DNA from: Pyronema omphalodes
Lineage: Eukaryota > Ascomycota > Pezizomycetes > Pezizales > Pyronemataceae
Reading direction: 5' to 3'
Assembly (NCBI GenBank): GCA_024516155.1
Contig: JAJJXM010000077.1
Span: forward strand, 124,001-188,000
Length of the DNA stretch: 64,000 nucleotides
Below, piece after piece: positions 41,371 through 51,303 of this stretch; position 1 is the first letter of the stretch; each line of letters starts with the position of its first letter. The position numbers and the translations under genes are program-made. Under the pieces are notes generated by a model. That model did no database searches, had not been told where the DNA came from, and saw only the letters and a list, made by a program, of their open reading frames with translations.

Positions 41371-43362
41371 GTTTGTTCGTTGTTTGTTTGTTTGTTTATT
41401 CATTACTCGTATGCAACCTTATTGGTTATGACGAGGGTACAGGTTTATAGTACATGGAAAGTCAAAAGCAAAAACAAAACAAAGTCCCGTCTCTACCTTC
41501 GCTGATCCTCCCTTAGGCTGTGATTTTGTGGTCCTGTCCCCACTATTACTTCGGTGGTCCTGTTGTCCAACCGCGTCTGCTGTTCCAGTGCCCTGCTTGC
41601 ACAGAGGCCGCCTTGCCGGGCTCCTCCCTTTCCTCCTCCCTTCCCCTCCCATTTTTAACCATTTTTCCTGCTTTATTTCCTCCACAAAGCAAAAACGAAA
41701 CCAAAGCAAAGTTAAACAGCCGCCGGGCCACCCGTGCCCCCACTCTCCTCTCCTCTCTCACCTCCTCCGCCGGTGTCTCCTGACTCTTTGCCCTTTGAGA
41801 CACCCAGGCCCGCCCTGCCCCTCTTCTCCTCCCCTCTCTCCCCTTCTCCTTCCTTCTTCCTCAGCCTTCTCACTGCTCCCCCTCGCCTCTCTCCCCTTCT
41901 TGTCGGTGGTGTTGTCAGTCCAAGATTGCCATTCCCAAGCACAATCTGGACGTTGATGCCTCCGCTCTTGACGACTTCTGCCCAAGTCTTCTTTGCAGAG
42001 GAGGTTGTCGTTCTGGGTTGGTGGGTATTCTTTTCCCGGCCACCATTCTTTGTTGTAGGGGTCTTGCTGGGTGTCACTGCCGTAGGTGTCGTCTCCTTCG
42101 CTTTCTGCTTCTTCCTCTGTGTAGCCTTTGCCTCCACAGTCTTCCATCCGTCGGTCTCAGCAGGGGCAGTGCTTGGGGCGTCGGGTAGAGGTGTGTCCCG
42201 AGCAGATGGACTGTCAGGGTGAGTTTCCGGTGTCGCTTCGGTCGACGTGATCGCGGGGAGAGGTAGGGGGGACATAGGCTTGAGGGCATCAAGCTTGTCC
42301 TGGGCGGCGGTAGTCGCATGTTTCGAGTGCATCAGGCTTCGCAGCGGTGATGCCGTTCTCGGTTTGTGGTTCACCGGTCTTCTGTTTGTCGGTGAGGTGG
42401 GTTCGGTGTTCTGGTCGCTTCCCCTTCGCTTTCTCTTGCCAGGAGGGTTGCGAACAGCGTCTAGGACATCCTGAATGTCATGTTGGACGACGGACAGTTG
42501 CATAGTCATCTCTTCCATCGCTGAGGAAGAGGCCGTAAGGTTCGGTGAGGGGGGTGCCGAAATGACTTGTTGCTGTTTGTCGATTTTCTTCGTCAGGGCG
42601 TCCACAGCAGCCTTGAGAGCTGCTGTTTCTGCCTGTGTAGAGTCGTATGCTGCGCGCAGCTTCGTGTTCTCGCCGGTCAGCATGTCGAATGTCGTCATCA
42701 TGACGTCGAATCTGTGGCGCATCTCATCGCTGTTGTTGCGTATGGTGTCATCGAGGGTGTTGAAGCGTCGCTGTGTGTCCTGGTGGAACTGTTGTATCCC
42801 CAGGAAGCTGGCTCCAGTGAATTCGGCGTAGTTGTCTATAAACAGTTGATCTAGGGTGGCATAGTTGTCGTCAACTGCGACTGCCTCATTAATTGCAGAT
42901 ACCATTATGCGACGGTAGTTACTAAGCCGGCTGTGTTCAGTTGTCGCCTGTTGCTGCGATGTTGAAGCCGAAGGGACTGGTGATCGTGCCAAGACCACGC
43001 TCTGGAAGGGCTTTCCAGGGAAGTTTCCATCAACTTCATCAACTTTTCCATCTCTTCCATCCAGAGTAGGAGTAGATCCATCATGAGGAAGGTCGGCTAG
43101 AACATTGTACGCGTTTTCGGACCGTTTCGATCGTCGGGAGTTGTTCTGTCGTTGTTTTGGCGACATTTCGTGAGGTGGGGTAAGTCAAAACTCGTGAAAA
43201 CTCTGATTTTGCGACAAAAGTCAACAAAAACAACGTAGAATTCCCTGAAAATTCAGAGAATAACGTAATAGAGTGCTGCGAATCCGAATCCGATGAGAAA
43301 ATCGGGGGTTTCGGTGCTCGTTGTTGAGAATGCAGGGGGGGGGGTCGCCGTTGCCGTGTGGT
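41371..43362 (-). mobile_element. LINE-B3, full-length one-ORF LINE with E-type tail
   Basis: About 2.0 kb with the same 5' UTR and 484-codon ORF as B1. Its 3' UTR changes to LINE-E sequence after the CTCTGTGCAAGCAGGGCAC block, and the hairpin at 41406-41435 has the E-type outer stem (CTCGT/ACGAG on the element strand). It is inserted in LINE-C2 between the inverted zinc-knuckle scrap and RT. No duplication was found. Confidence 0.88.
41712..43166 (-). CDS. LINE-B3 ORF: coiled-coil gag-like protein (484 aa)
   Basis: Intact, starting at ATG 43166 (MSPKQRQNNSRRS) and the same length as B1. A TGA just upstream in frame (GGTAAGTCAAAA on the plus strand) confirms this start. It has the coiled-coil region at ~128-200, the second helix MEEMTMQLSVVQHDIQDVL, GKRKRR, a Pro/Thr linker, TWAEVVKSGG, and the Arg/Glu/Gly-rich end GGTGGPAAV. 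Differences from B1 are scattered substitutions with no frame change. No enzyme motif is seen. Likely an RNA-binding, self-associating protein; the function is not established. Confidence 0.78.
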   Translation of the reverse strand: MSPKQRQNNSRRSKRSENAYNVLADLPHDGSTPTLDGRDGKVDEVDGNFPGKPFQSVVLARSPVPSASTSQQQATTEHSRLSNYRRIMVSAINEAVAVDDNYATLDQLFIDNYAEFTGASFLGIQQFHQDTQRRFNTLDDTIRNNSDEMRHRFDVMMTTFDMLTGENTKLRAAYDSTQAETAALKAAVDALTKKIDKQQQVISAPPSPNLTASSSAMEEMTMQLSVVQHDIQDVLDAVRNPPGKRKRRGSDQNTEPTSPTNRRPVNHKPRTASPLRSLMHSKHATTAAQDKLDALKPMSPLPLPAITSTEATPETHPDSPSARDTPLPDAPSTAPAETDGWKTVEAKATQRKKQKAKETTPTAVTPSKTPTTKNGGREKNTHQPRTTTSSAKKTWAEVVKSGGINVQIVLGNGNLGLTTPPTRRGERRGGAVRRLRKKEGEGERGEEKRGRAGLGVSKGKESGDTGGGGERGEESGGTGGPAAV

Positions 43363-44821
43363 GTCGTAGCTCTCGTTGCACACGGGCGTACCAGAGAAGA
43401 AAATGCCCGCGAACTGGAAGTCGCGGCTCACACCGCCTTCGACTGGGCCCGAGCAAATGCTGTAGCATTCGACGATTCGAAATCGGAGCTGCTGCACTTT
43501 CACCGTTCCGCACAGACACACTCACCGACGCCATAAACGTACGCTTACCAAACGGAACCATCATTGCCCCAGGGACGAAAGGAGGACTGACGGATGTCGT
43601 TCGGTGGATTGGAATATATTTTGACAGAAAACTCTCCTTCTCATATCATGTAAAAACAAGACTGACGGCCGCCGCTAGGTCCCTCAACGCCCTCGGAAGC
43701 CTTGTACGTCACGAAACAGGTTTGTCCCCGTCTGCGACGAGAACACTTTACATAGCGTGTGTGCTAGCTGGGTCCGACTTTGGTTCCGACATCTGGTGGA
43801 CGGGGCAAAAAAGCCTCGCCAATTTACTAAAAACGCAACAAATCTCTGCCCTCCGCCGAATTCTGAACGCTTTCGCCTCGACACCAATCGTAGCCCTACA
43901 CAATGAAGCAGCTATCCCCCCGGTTTCAGTCCGCCTGCACCACCGCACTCGCAAATACGTCCTCCGTCTTCTCTCTCTCCCCCCCAATCACCCCGTCGTC
44001 AAACGCCGCCCCTCCTCCTTCCCCATCCCCGATCACTTCCACTCCTCAATCTGCAGTCCAAACGAATATGACTATCAATGGCGATCACCAGGCGCGGCCC
44101 CCTCCCGTCTCGTCACCATGCTCCGCTCCGTCAGCAAGTGGGTGCTACCTGACGACACCATTAAAAACACATCGCAACCCAGCCCCGCCCCATGGGAACG
44201 CCCCCGCCTCAAAATCAACATCACCTCCCTCCCGAAGCCAGAGGCAGCTACAGAACACACCACACTGCTCCAGACCCTCCGCGCAGACCCCCGCAACATT
44301 ATCGCATACACTGACGGTTCACAACTAACCGGAAGAACCAGAGCGGGATATTGCATCACCCACGGCCTACCTCGCCGAGTGGAAGAACTTATCCCAATGG
44401 GCGATACAACCGAAGTATTTGACGCTGAGCTTGGAGCGATACACGACTGCCTTACGGCCTGCCAAAAAACCATCACCCTCAACAGACACACCCGCCGCAA
44501 AATACACATATTTACAGACAATCAAGCAGCCATCCTCCGCGCCTCCCGCTCCTCCTACGGCCCCGGCCAAGGACTGGCCCTCTAGATCCTCATGACGGTG
44601 TCCGCTCTTCGCCGCTCCGGATCGTCCGTAACTCTACATTGGGTCCCCGGTCACACAGACATCCCCGGGAACGACACAGCCGATCTCCTGGCAAAAACGG
44701 CTACCTCCCTTAACCCCACCGCGCCACCCCCAATTTCCCTCTCCTGGATTAGACGCCAGGTACGAGAGCAGTATGTTACCGACTGGGTGGACTGGTACTC
44801 TTCATCACCAAAACCCAAGAC
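43363..44821 (+). pseudogene. LINE-C2 ORF2: RT end and RNase H, broken
   Basis: Starts just inside RT motif C (VALVAHGRTREENAREL; the catalytic Asp pair has been cut off by LINE-B3). It shifts frame near 43536, continues KDVVRWIGIYFD-like (LTDVVRWIGIYFDRKLSF), and then enters RNase H with AYTDGS, EVFDAELGAI and FTDNQAAI. A TAG lies at 44583-44585, followed in frame by LHWVPGHTDIPGNDTADLLA. It is interrupted at SSPKPKT by LINE-D2 and continues at 58060. Confidence 0.87.
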
Positions 44822-44822
44822 C

Positions 44823-45610
44823 TTTGTTTGTTTGTTTGTTTGTTTGTTTATTCATTACTTGCTTGCAACCTTAAGGTTATGACAAGGGACAGATTAAGTA
44901 CAAAAGAGAAGCAGAAAGAAACGCAAAAGCAAAAACCCAGTCTCCGCCTCTACCATCCTCCTCCTCTTGATCGTTGTGGTTGTGGGGTCTGTCCCCACCG
45001 TTACTCCGGGGGTGTGTTGTCCATATCGCGACTATTGTTCCAGTGCCCTGCTTGCACAGAGGCCACCTCGCCGGGTTCCTCCCTTTCCTCCTCCCTTCCC
45101 CTTCCCATTTTTAGTTTTCTTTTCCCGCCTTTGTTTCCTGCGCTACAAATGAAATGATTACTCCCACCGGCCCCTGCTGGCCCTGCCCCGCGCTTCTCTC
45201 TCTCCTGGACTACTCTCCACTCCTTCCGCCCGTTGAAACAGAAGAAATCCTCCTCCGGTACAAAGAAAACACAAAGATAAAGAAAATTCAGCTCTCCCCG
45301 CTGCCCTCCCCCTCGCCGTCTCGCTTCCTCCCACCCGTTTCTCCCCCCATTCCCCTCTCTCCCCGTCGTCGCCTTACATCTCCCTTCATCGTTCTTCCCG
45401 CTCCCTTCGATCCTGTTCTCCCCGGAAATGCAAAGTACTCAAACAAACGCGATAAGGGAATAAAACATAAAGGAAACGTAAAGAAACCAAGACGAGAATT
45501 AAAAACCTGAATAAGAACCAACGTAAAAATGAAAAGAAAATTTGGACGAAACGGAAAGTGTTGCAAGCTGAGGCTTGAGCGCGCGAGAGGTGTTTATCAC
45601 TGTGGTCAGC
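44823..45610 (-). other. LINE-D2 3' UTR, hairpin and tail
   Basis: No gene. Element-strand order: leader with T/A-rich stretch, purine-rich body, GTACCGGAGGAGGATTTCTT block (shared with F), GGAAACAAAGGCGG module, hairpin 44858-44886 (outer stem CTTGT/GCAAG with one wobble pair, inner AACC-TTAA-GGTT), and AAAC units. Confidence 0.78.
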
Positions 45611-47028
45611 TTACTCAACGAAAGAGGTGGTCTGCTCCCTTCTGCGAGCGTTGTTTAACCGGGTATGGGCCCAGACCGCGGTAGCGACCTTGGTCACGGA
45701 GATGAAATCAGAGAGAGCCTGCGTGCCGGGTTTGGTGTTGAGGATGGATTCCATGTTGAGTCGAGCGTAGCGGGTGAGTTTGAGGTCCTGTCGGAGGGTT
45801 GCGCGAGCGTCCTGGAACTCGGGGCAACTTAGGAGGAGGTGTCGAGGTGTCTGAGGAGGGTGGATGGGGCAGTTGCATGAGCGTGCCGGGTATGCGTTGA
45901 ACGGGGGTTGGGCGAGGCAGCTTAGGAAGTACCCATGTCCTGTCCGGAGTCCGAGGATGGCTGTGGATATCCAGCGGGGATGATTGGTGTAGGCGGTGTC
46001 CATGCGCCTCCGGTGTTGGGCTGCGTACGTCTTAGGCCTGGGAGAGGAGTTGTACCACTCCTGCCATTCGCTTGTGTGGCGTTCGCGGGTGAGTTGTCGT
46101 AGCCATGTTATGGTGATGGGAGGTAGTCGGCGAGGTTGTATCGTTGTGGCTTGACGGGCCAGGTCGTCGGCGATTTCGTTACCGGGGACGCTGGCGTGTC
46201 CGGTGATCCAGTGGACGGTGATGGAGATGCCGTATTCGCTGAGGTTGCGAGCGACTGCGTGAATGTTCCGAGCGACTTCTTGTCCGGGACCGCGGCGTAG
46301 GTGGGAGGTTCTGTGAGCGTCAGCCTGGCTGTCCGTGAAGACGTGGATAGTTCTATCGGATAGGGAGTGTTGTAGGGTGTATTTCAGACATGTGCGAAGG
46401 CCCTCGAGGATGGCGGTGACCTCTGCATCGAAGACTTCGGTCATGTCTCCCATGGGGACGATGGATCTTACTGGTCGGCGCAGGCCGCCAGGTCTGGTGC
46501 ACCCTGCTCCCATCGTGCCGTTGATCTTGGAGCCATCCGTGTAGAGTAGGATGCTGTCTTTGCGGCGGCGGAGGGTGTGCAGCAGGAGGAGGTGTTCGTC
46601 GACTACGTCGTCGTTCGGGGAGGTGGGGATGTCGGTGGTAATTGAGGTGGCTGACTCGTTGTCGGGTACGTTCTGTGAGGTGTCCTCGATCTCGGCGTTG
46701 GGCGCGATCCATGGGGAGAGGGTGTGGAGGGTGTGGACGAGGCGAGTCGGGGGGCGTACGGCCAGATGCCATGGGTGGTCGTACTCTTTGTCGGTGTTGA
46801 TGGAGGCTTCGTCGGCTCCTGGAGCGGGAAAGGAGACGGGGCATCGTTCGACGATTGGGTGTGAGGTCGGGAGGGTGAGGATTCGAAGAGCGTACTTCCG
46901 CTGATGGTTGTTAAGCCGGGTCGTTACTGGGGGAAGCGCTGTTTCGTTATGGAGGGCCAGGATGGGTGTGGAGGCGAATGCGTTGAGGATCCGGCGGAGT
47001 GCTGCGTTTTGCTGTGTTTGAAGGATGT
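45611..47028 (-). pseudogene. LINE-D2 ORF2, C-terminal half (RNase H)
   Basis: Continues the D2 ORF2 frame after Gyp-Y: ILQTQQNAALRRILNAFAST, then RT connection sequence, then RNase H LLYTDGS, EVFDAEVTAI, FTDSQAD (Asn to Ser) and GNEIADDLA, ending with CNCPIHPPQTPRHLLLSC. A short deletion follows YTDGSKINGTMGAG, where the other copies have YTIPHGL. The stop is at 45611. It is open from 47028 to the stop as far as I can read it. Confidence 0.84.
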
Positions 47029-47557
47029 TGTCAGGGAACTAGGAACGGACGTTCAAAGAACACACTGAACACTACCGGCAAGAGGGACTAGGCGGGTTCC
47101 AGGACGGGGAACGGAAAGACAAGGACCGAAGTGCTCGTCAGACGGACGGCACACGAAACAGGAACAGGGACAAGGACAAGAATGACGTGGGACTGGAAGG
47201 AGAAGTCTTTATTAAGAGCAAGGGAAAGACACAAGACGTTCGATGGAGAACTCGACCACGGGGAGGCAAGCCTCCTTATGTACAAAGGGGCGGCCAGCAC
47301 TCTTGCTGGGCCGTCATCCAACATCGCTACATGAAAGCTTCCGTTCTCCATCAATTCACCTGCGACGCCACAGCTCTCCAGCTCATGGTACGTCATCCAT
47401 CATCAATCAGTCTATCAACCACAACGGCACGGCACACACAACAACACAACGACAACACAACACAACACGGCAAGACAACGGCACGATGTCGACAACAACA
47501 ACGACAACATAATGATGACGCAACAACACAACGGCTCGTCAGCCGTGTGCCGTGACA
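47029..47557 (-). repeat. Gyp-Y 3' LTR
   Basis: 529 bp. On the element strand it contains CATAAGG (TATA-like), GTTCTCCATCGAACGTC (possible transcript start region) and AATAAAG (polyadenylation-like). The polypurine tract, AACGGGGGGGTAC on the minus strand (47558-47570), abuts it. Confidence 0.93.
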
Positions 47558-47568
47558 GTACCCCCCCG

Positions 47569-50500
47569 TTAGGCTCGAGTTCCTACGAGAGGAGAAGGTT
47601 TGTCTGGGTATAACTGATGGAATTTTTCAGCGGCCTCAGTTTCGGATAGGTTTGTTTCCGGTTCCCAGGTTGGAGAGTCATGGCCGGTCCACTTGACGAG
47701 GTACTGCAGGTTTCCTCTTGACCAACGGCTATCCAGAATTTCATCCACGAACCATTCTTCTTCGCCGTCTACTACTACCTGTAGGGGCGGTGGGATAATC
47801 TGGCCAGGGAGGGGGTCCGAAGGGGCTGGGTTTAGTAGGGACACGGGGAAGGTCCTATGATGTTTCATTGTTTCCGGTATATCCAATTCATAGGCGTGGG
47901 ATCCAATGGGCCGTAACACGGTGAAGGGCCCTAGGTGTTTGTTTTCCAGTTTCTTTGAGGGGCGGCGGGTTCTGAGGTTGCGGGCGTCCAGCCATACCAG
48001 GTCTCCTGGTTTGAAGACCGGCGCGGGGAGTCGGGAATCGTCGGCGGCCTCTATGTGGCGGGCTTGGGCGTATTTCATTTCAGAGCGTAAGACGTCATGG
48101 AAGTGTGACATCCTTTCCGCTACCTCGTTCGCTTTCACTTCTTCAGGATTGTCTGTCCTGATTTCCAATTCGAAGGAGCATTTGGGGTGTCGGCCGTATA
48201 TAGCGTAGAACGGAGACAGCGACGTTGTATCCGATACTTGGTTATTTGCAGCAAATTGTGCCAGTGGTAAAAGTTTCTTCCAATCGTCTTGTAAGTAACA
48301 GACGTACGCGCGGAGATATTGCTCCGTAACCGCGTTGATTCTTTCCGTTTGGCCGTCGGTTTGGGGGTGGAAGGCCGTGCTCGTGGCAATTTCGATACCC
48401 ATGCAATTTGCCAGGTGTTTCCAGAAGTGGGCCACAACTTGCGGACCGCGGTCGGACACTACTGTGTCTGGCAGGCCGTGTAGTTTGAATACGTTTTCCA
48501 GGAAGAGTTGCGCGAAGCCTTCTGCGTCTATCGTGGAGTGACAGGGCACTAAGTGCCGCTGTTTCGTGAGTCGGCAAACGATCGCACATATTGCGTCGAA
48601 GCCTTCTGATGTCGGTAGTCCAGTCACAAAGTCCACAGATATATTCTGCCAAGGGTGGTGCGGGACCGGTAGGGGTTTCAAGGTTCCATAGGGTGCGTGG
48701 CGGGTAGCTTTTGTTCTTTTACAAGTGTGGCAATTTCGGACGAATTGGTCCACATCTTTTCTCATAGAAGGCCAGTAATAATTCCTGGCGAGGAGTTCGA
48801 AAGTCTTTGCACGGCCCGGGTGTCCCATGGTGGGGGGGTCGTGGTGATCTTGTAGTAGTTTCAATCGTAATTTGTCCAGCGCGGGGACATAGAGGCAGTC
48901 TCGGTAGTACAATCTGTTTTCCAACACGGAGCAATCGGCGAGTGATATGTCCTTACAGATTTGTGTACCGTCTTCCAGCATTCCCAGCACTCGGTTGGGG
49001 AATGAATCTGTCTTGTAGCCCTCTGTAAACAGGAGGTCCACTTCGGAGGGTGCAAGTTTCATGGGCGGGGTCATGCACAACTGGAAGTTTTGTGGCTTTA
49101 GAACAGCTTGCTGGTTCGCTAGTATGCCTTCGTCTCCCTCTCCCGGGAGGTCGGCGGCTCGTCTTGTCAGGGCGTCCGGTTTTCCTCCCAACGTTCCCGG
49201 TCGATAGGTGATCACAAAGTTGAACCGACACAGGAATTCGGACCAGCGTGCTTGTCGTCTGTTTAGCAGCTTTGTCGTCATAAAGTATTCGAGATTCTTG
49301 TGGTCTGTCAATACTTTTATGGGGAAGGCGGAGCCCTCCAAGTGGGGACGCCATTCCTCGAAACAACGAATTATTGCCAGTAGTTCTTTGTCATATATCT
49401 CATAGTTGCATTCTGCCGGGGAATGCTTTTTGGAATAAAACGCGACGGGGTGTAACACGTTATCGTCGTCGTATTGTGATAAAACACCAGCAGACACATA
49501 GTCAGATGCGTCTGTTTCTACTACAATCGGTTTCTCGTAGTCGAAGTGCTTGAGAATCGGTGCTGATGTAAATGTGTCCTTCAGTCGGTCGAAGGCGCTT
49601 TGCTGATCTTTACCCCAGGTAAAGGGGATTGCTTTACCATCTTTCTTTCTGGTCAGAGCCGTCAGAGGGGAGACCACTTTTGAGTAGTCTTTGATAAATC
49701 TTCGGTAGAAATTCGCGAAACCCAGGAACTCTTGGACCTGTTTCAAGTTGGTTGGTTCCTTCCAATCTCTCACTGTGGCTACTTTGGAATCCATCATGCG
49801 CGCGCCGTCGCGGCCGATGTTGTAGCCCAGGTACTGTACTTCTGCCTTAGCAAACTTACACTTCTCTGGCTTCAAGTGCAGTTTTTCTTGCTTGAGTCGT
49901 TCCAAGATCTTTCGGACGTGTGCGGTGTGATCGGGCTTTGTTTCAGAGAATACGAGAATATCGTCCAAGTATGCCGTACAAAACTGGTCCAGGTATGGTC
50001 TCAGGACATCATTTATAAATGCCTGGAAATCGGCAGGCGCGTTGGTGAGCCCAAAGGGCATCACTTTCGACTCGAATAGGCCGTACCTTGTGCGGAAGGC
50101 CGTCTTCCATTCTTCGCCGTCTGCCATTCTGATAAGGTTATAAGCGCTGCGGACATCTAGGGTCGTAAAGTATTGAGCTTTGGAAAGATTCATCATCGTT
50201 TCCTGTATCAATGGCAGCGGGTACCGGTTCTTCTCGGTACCTTCATTCAGTCTTCGGTAATCCACGCATAGGCGTAGGGATCCGTCTGATTTTTTCACGA
50301 ATAATATCGGCGAGGCGGCTGATGATTGGGAGCGTTGTATAAATCCTTTCTCCAAATTCTCATCGAGCCACGCTTTCAGCGTCTGCAACTCGTTGCGTGA
50401 CAGCGAGTATAACGGACCAAAGGGGGGGACGAATCCCTCTTTCTGTGGGATCTTGTGGTCGTAGGGTCGGTGTGGGGGAAGTTCCTTCGCGTTGACTTCC

Positions 50501-51303
50501 TTGAATAAATCGAGGTAGTCATGATACTCTTCGGGGATCATGTCTTGCAGTTCCTCATCCGTGAGGGGGGGCTTGTCTTGTAGGGCGACGGTGATCTCGT
50601 CCAACGATAGCGAGAACACTGTCAGGCTTTCGTCTTCTACCATTTCTTTGAAGTCGGAGATGGTTAGACTTGAGATCGCTATTGGGGGTTCGTCCGGGGG
50701 GTCGGGGACCGAGTCTTCTAACTCCGGCATGGGGGTTGTGTCGGGCTCGTGGACAGCGGGAGGGGGCCTCGAGTCCAGGACCTCGACACCGGTTGTGCTT
50801 ACAGGCAACGGGGTGCAGTTCCTTAGGCAGTATTGGGAGTCGAAGCTTACAGTGTTGGAACTGAAGCTTATTGTTACGTCCTGTTTCTTCAACCAGGGGA
50901 TGCCCAACACCACCGGGTAGTGACCCAACTTGGTGACGAACATGGGAAGGGTTTCCGAGTGACCATTGATGTTACACTCTACTTGGGCGAGGTGTGTAAC
51001 TTTTCCTGAGGATATGGGGCGGCCGTCGATAACTTCGACCGTTCGGGCGGTGGATAGGGCGGTTAGGGGGAGTTTGTGATGGCGGGCGAAATTGCGGTCA
51101 ACAAAGGCGATACCAGTGGCGCCGCAGTCAACGAGCGCTACTGTTTTCACGGAGCGGTTATTGGAAAACAAGGAGCAAGAGAGAACAAGGTGTTTGCATT
51201 CTAACTTTCCAGTAAAACTTGCGCCCGATAATAGCAATGTATCAGCAATAATTTTCCCACCAGCGGCAGAGCCATCTTCTTGCAGCTGGTTTATTCTTTT
51301 CCC
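47569..51303 (-). CDS. Gyp-Y Pol: protease, RT, RNase H, integrase, chromodomain
   Basis: 1222 codons are open after the first possible start codon, and the frame is open back to 51315. It has no ATG near its beginning and is entered by a -1 shift from gag. Rough positions counted from 51237: protease with VDCGAT (~36-41; Cys where DSG/DTG is usual); RT with LDVRSAYNLI and YLDDILVFS (~430); RNase H with VVETDASD (~590) and KELLAI; integrase zinc domain HH..H..CHTCKR (~795-835) and catalytic DFVTG, SDRGPQ and Glu in GQTERIN; C-terminal chromodomain EEWFVDEILDSR..YLVKWTGHDSPTWEP (~1150-1195). All domains look intact. The chromodomain normally steers integration to histone-marked chromatin. Confidence 0.94.
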   Translation of the reverse strand, partial: GKRINQLQEDGSAAGGKIIADTLLLSGASFTGKLECKHLVLSCSLFSNNRSVKTVALVDCGATGIAFVDRNFARHHKLPLTALSTARTVEVIDGRPISSGKVTHLAQVECNINGHSETLPMFVTKLGHYPVVLGIPWLKKQDVTISFSSNTVSFDSQYCLRNCTPLPVSTTGVEVLDSRPPPAVHEPDTTPMPELEDSVPDPPDEPPIAISSLTISDFKEMVEDESLTVFSLSLDEITVALQDKPPLTDEELQDMIPEEYHDYLDLFKEVNAKELPPHRPYDHKIPQKEGFVPPFGPLYSLSRNELQTLKAWLDENLEKGFIQRSQSSAASPILFVKKSDGSLRLCVDYRRLNEGTEKNRYPLPLIQETMMNLSKAQYFTTLDVRSAYNLIRMADGEEWKTAFRTRYGLFESKVMPFGLTNAPADFQAFINDVLRPYLDQFCTAYLDDILVFSETKPDHTAHVRKILERLKQEKLHLKPEKCKFAKAEVQYLGYNIGRDGARMMDSKVATVRDWKEPTNLKQVQEFLGFANFYRRFIKDYSKVVSPLTALTRKKDGKAIPFTWGKDQQSAFDRLKDTFTSAPILKHFDYEKPIVVETDASDYVSAGVLSQYDDDNVLHPVAFYSKKHSPAECNYEIYDKELLAIIRCFEEWRPHLEGSAFPIKVLTDHKNLEYFMTTKLLNRRQARWSEFLCRFNFVITYRPGTLGGKPDALTRRAADLPGEGDEGILANQQAVLKPQNFQLCMTPPMKLAPSEVDLLFTEGYKTDSFPNRVLGMLEDGTQICKDISLADCSVLENRLYYRDCLYVPALDKLRLKLLQDHHDPPTMGHPGRAKTFELLARNYYWPSMRKDVDQFVRNCHTCKRTKATRHAPYGTLKPLPVPHHPWQNISVDFVTGLPTSEGFDAICAIVCRLTKQRHLVPCHSTIDAEGFAQLFLENVFKLHGLPDTVVSDRGPQVVAHFWKHLANCMGIEIATSTAFHPQTDGQTERINAVTEQYLRAYVCYLQDDWKKLLPLAQFAANNQVSDTTSLSPFYAIYGRHPKCSFELEIRTDNPEEVKANEVAERMSHFHDVLRSEMKYAQARHIEAADDSRLPAPVFKPGDLVWLDARNLRTRRPSKKLENKHLGPFTVLRPIGSHAYELDIPETMKHHRTFPVSLLNPAPSDPLPGQIIPPPLQVVVDGEEEWFVDEILDSRWSRGNLQYLVKWTGHDSPTWEPETNLSETEAAEKFHQLYPDKPSPLVGTRA
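51270..51303 (-). promoter_or_regulatory. Predicted -1 ribosomal frameshift signal (gag to pol)
   Basis: On the element strand, slippery heptamer G GGA AAA (51297-51303) in the gag frame, then GAATAA with the gag stop, then a 6-bp stem ACCAGC/GCTGGT around a ~20-nt loop. Spacing of 6 nt is typical for such signals. A -1 slip leads directly into the pol frame (VGKRINQL). Confidence 0.7.

Noticed and set aside
41256..43362. Simple twin-priming inversion of LINE-C2
   Set aside because: The inverted scrap is preceded by a non-inverted EN piece and LINE-B3 sits at the junction, so twin priming alone does not fit.
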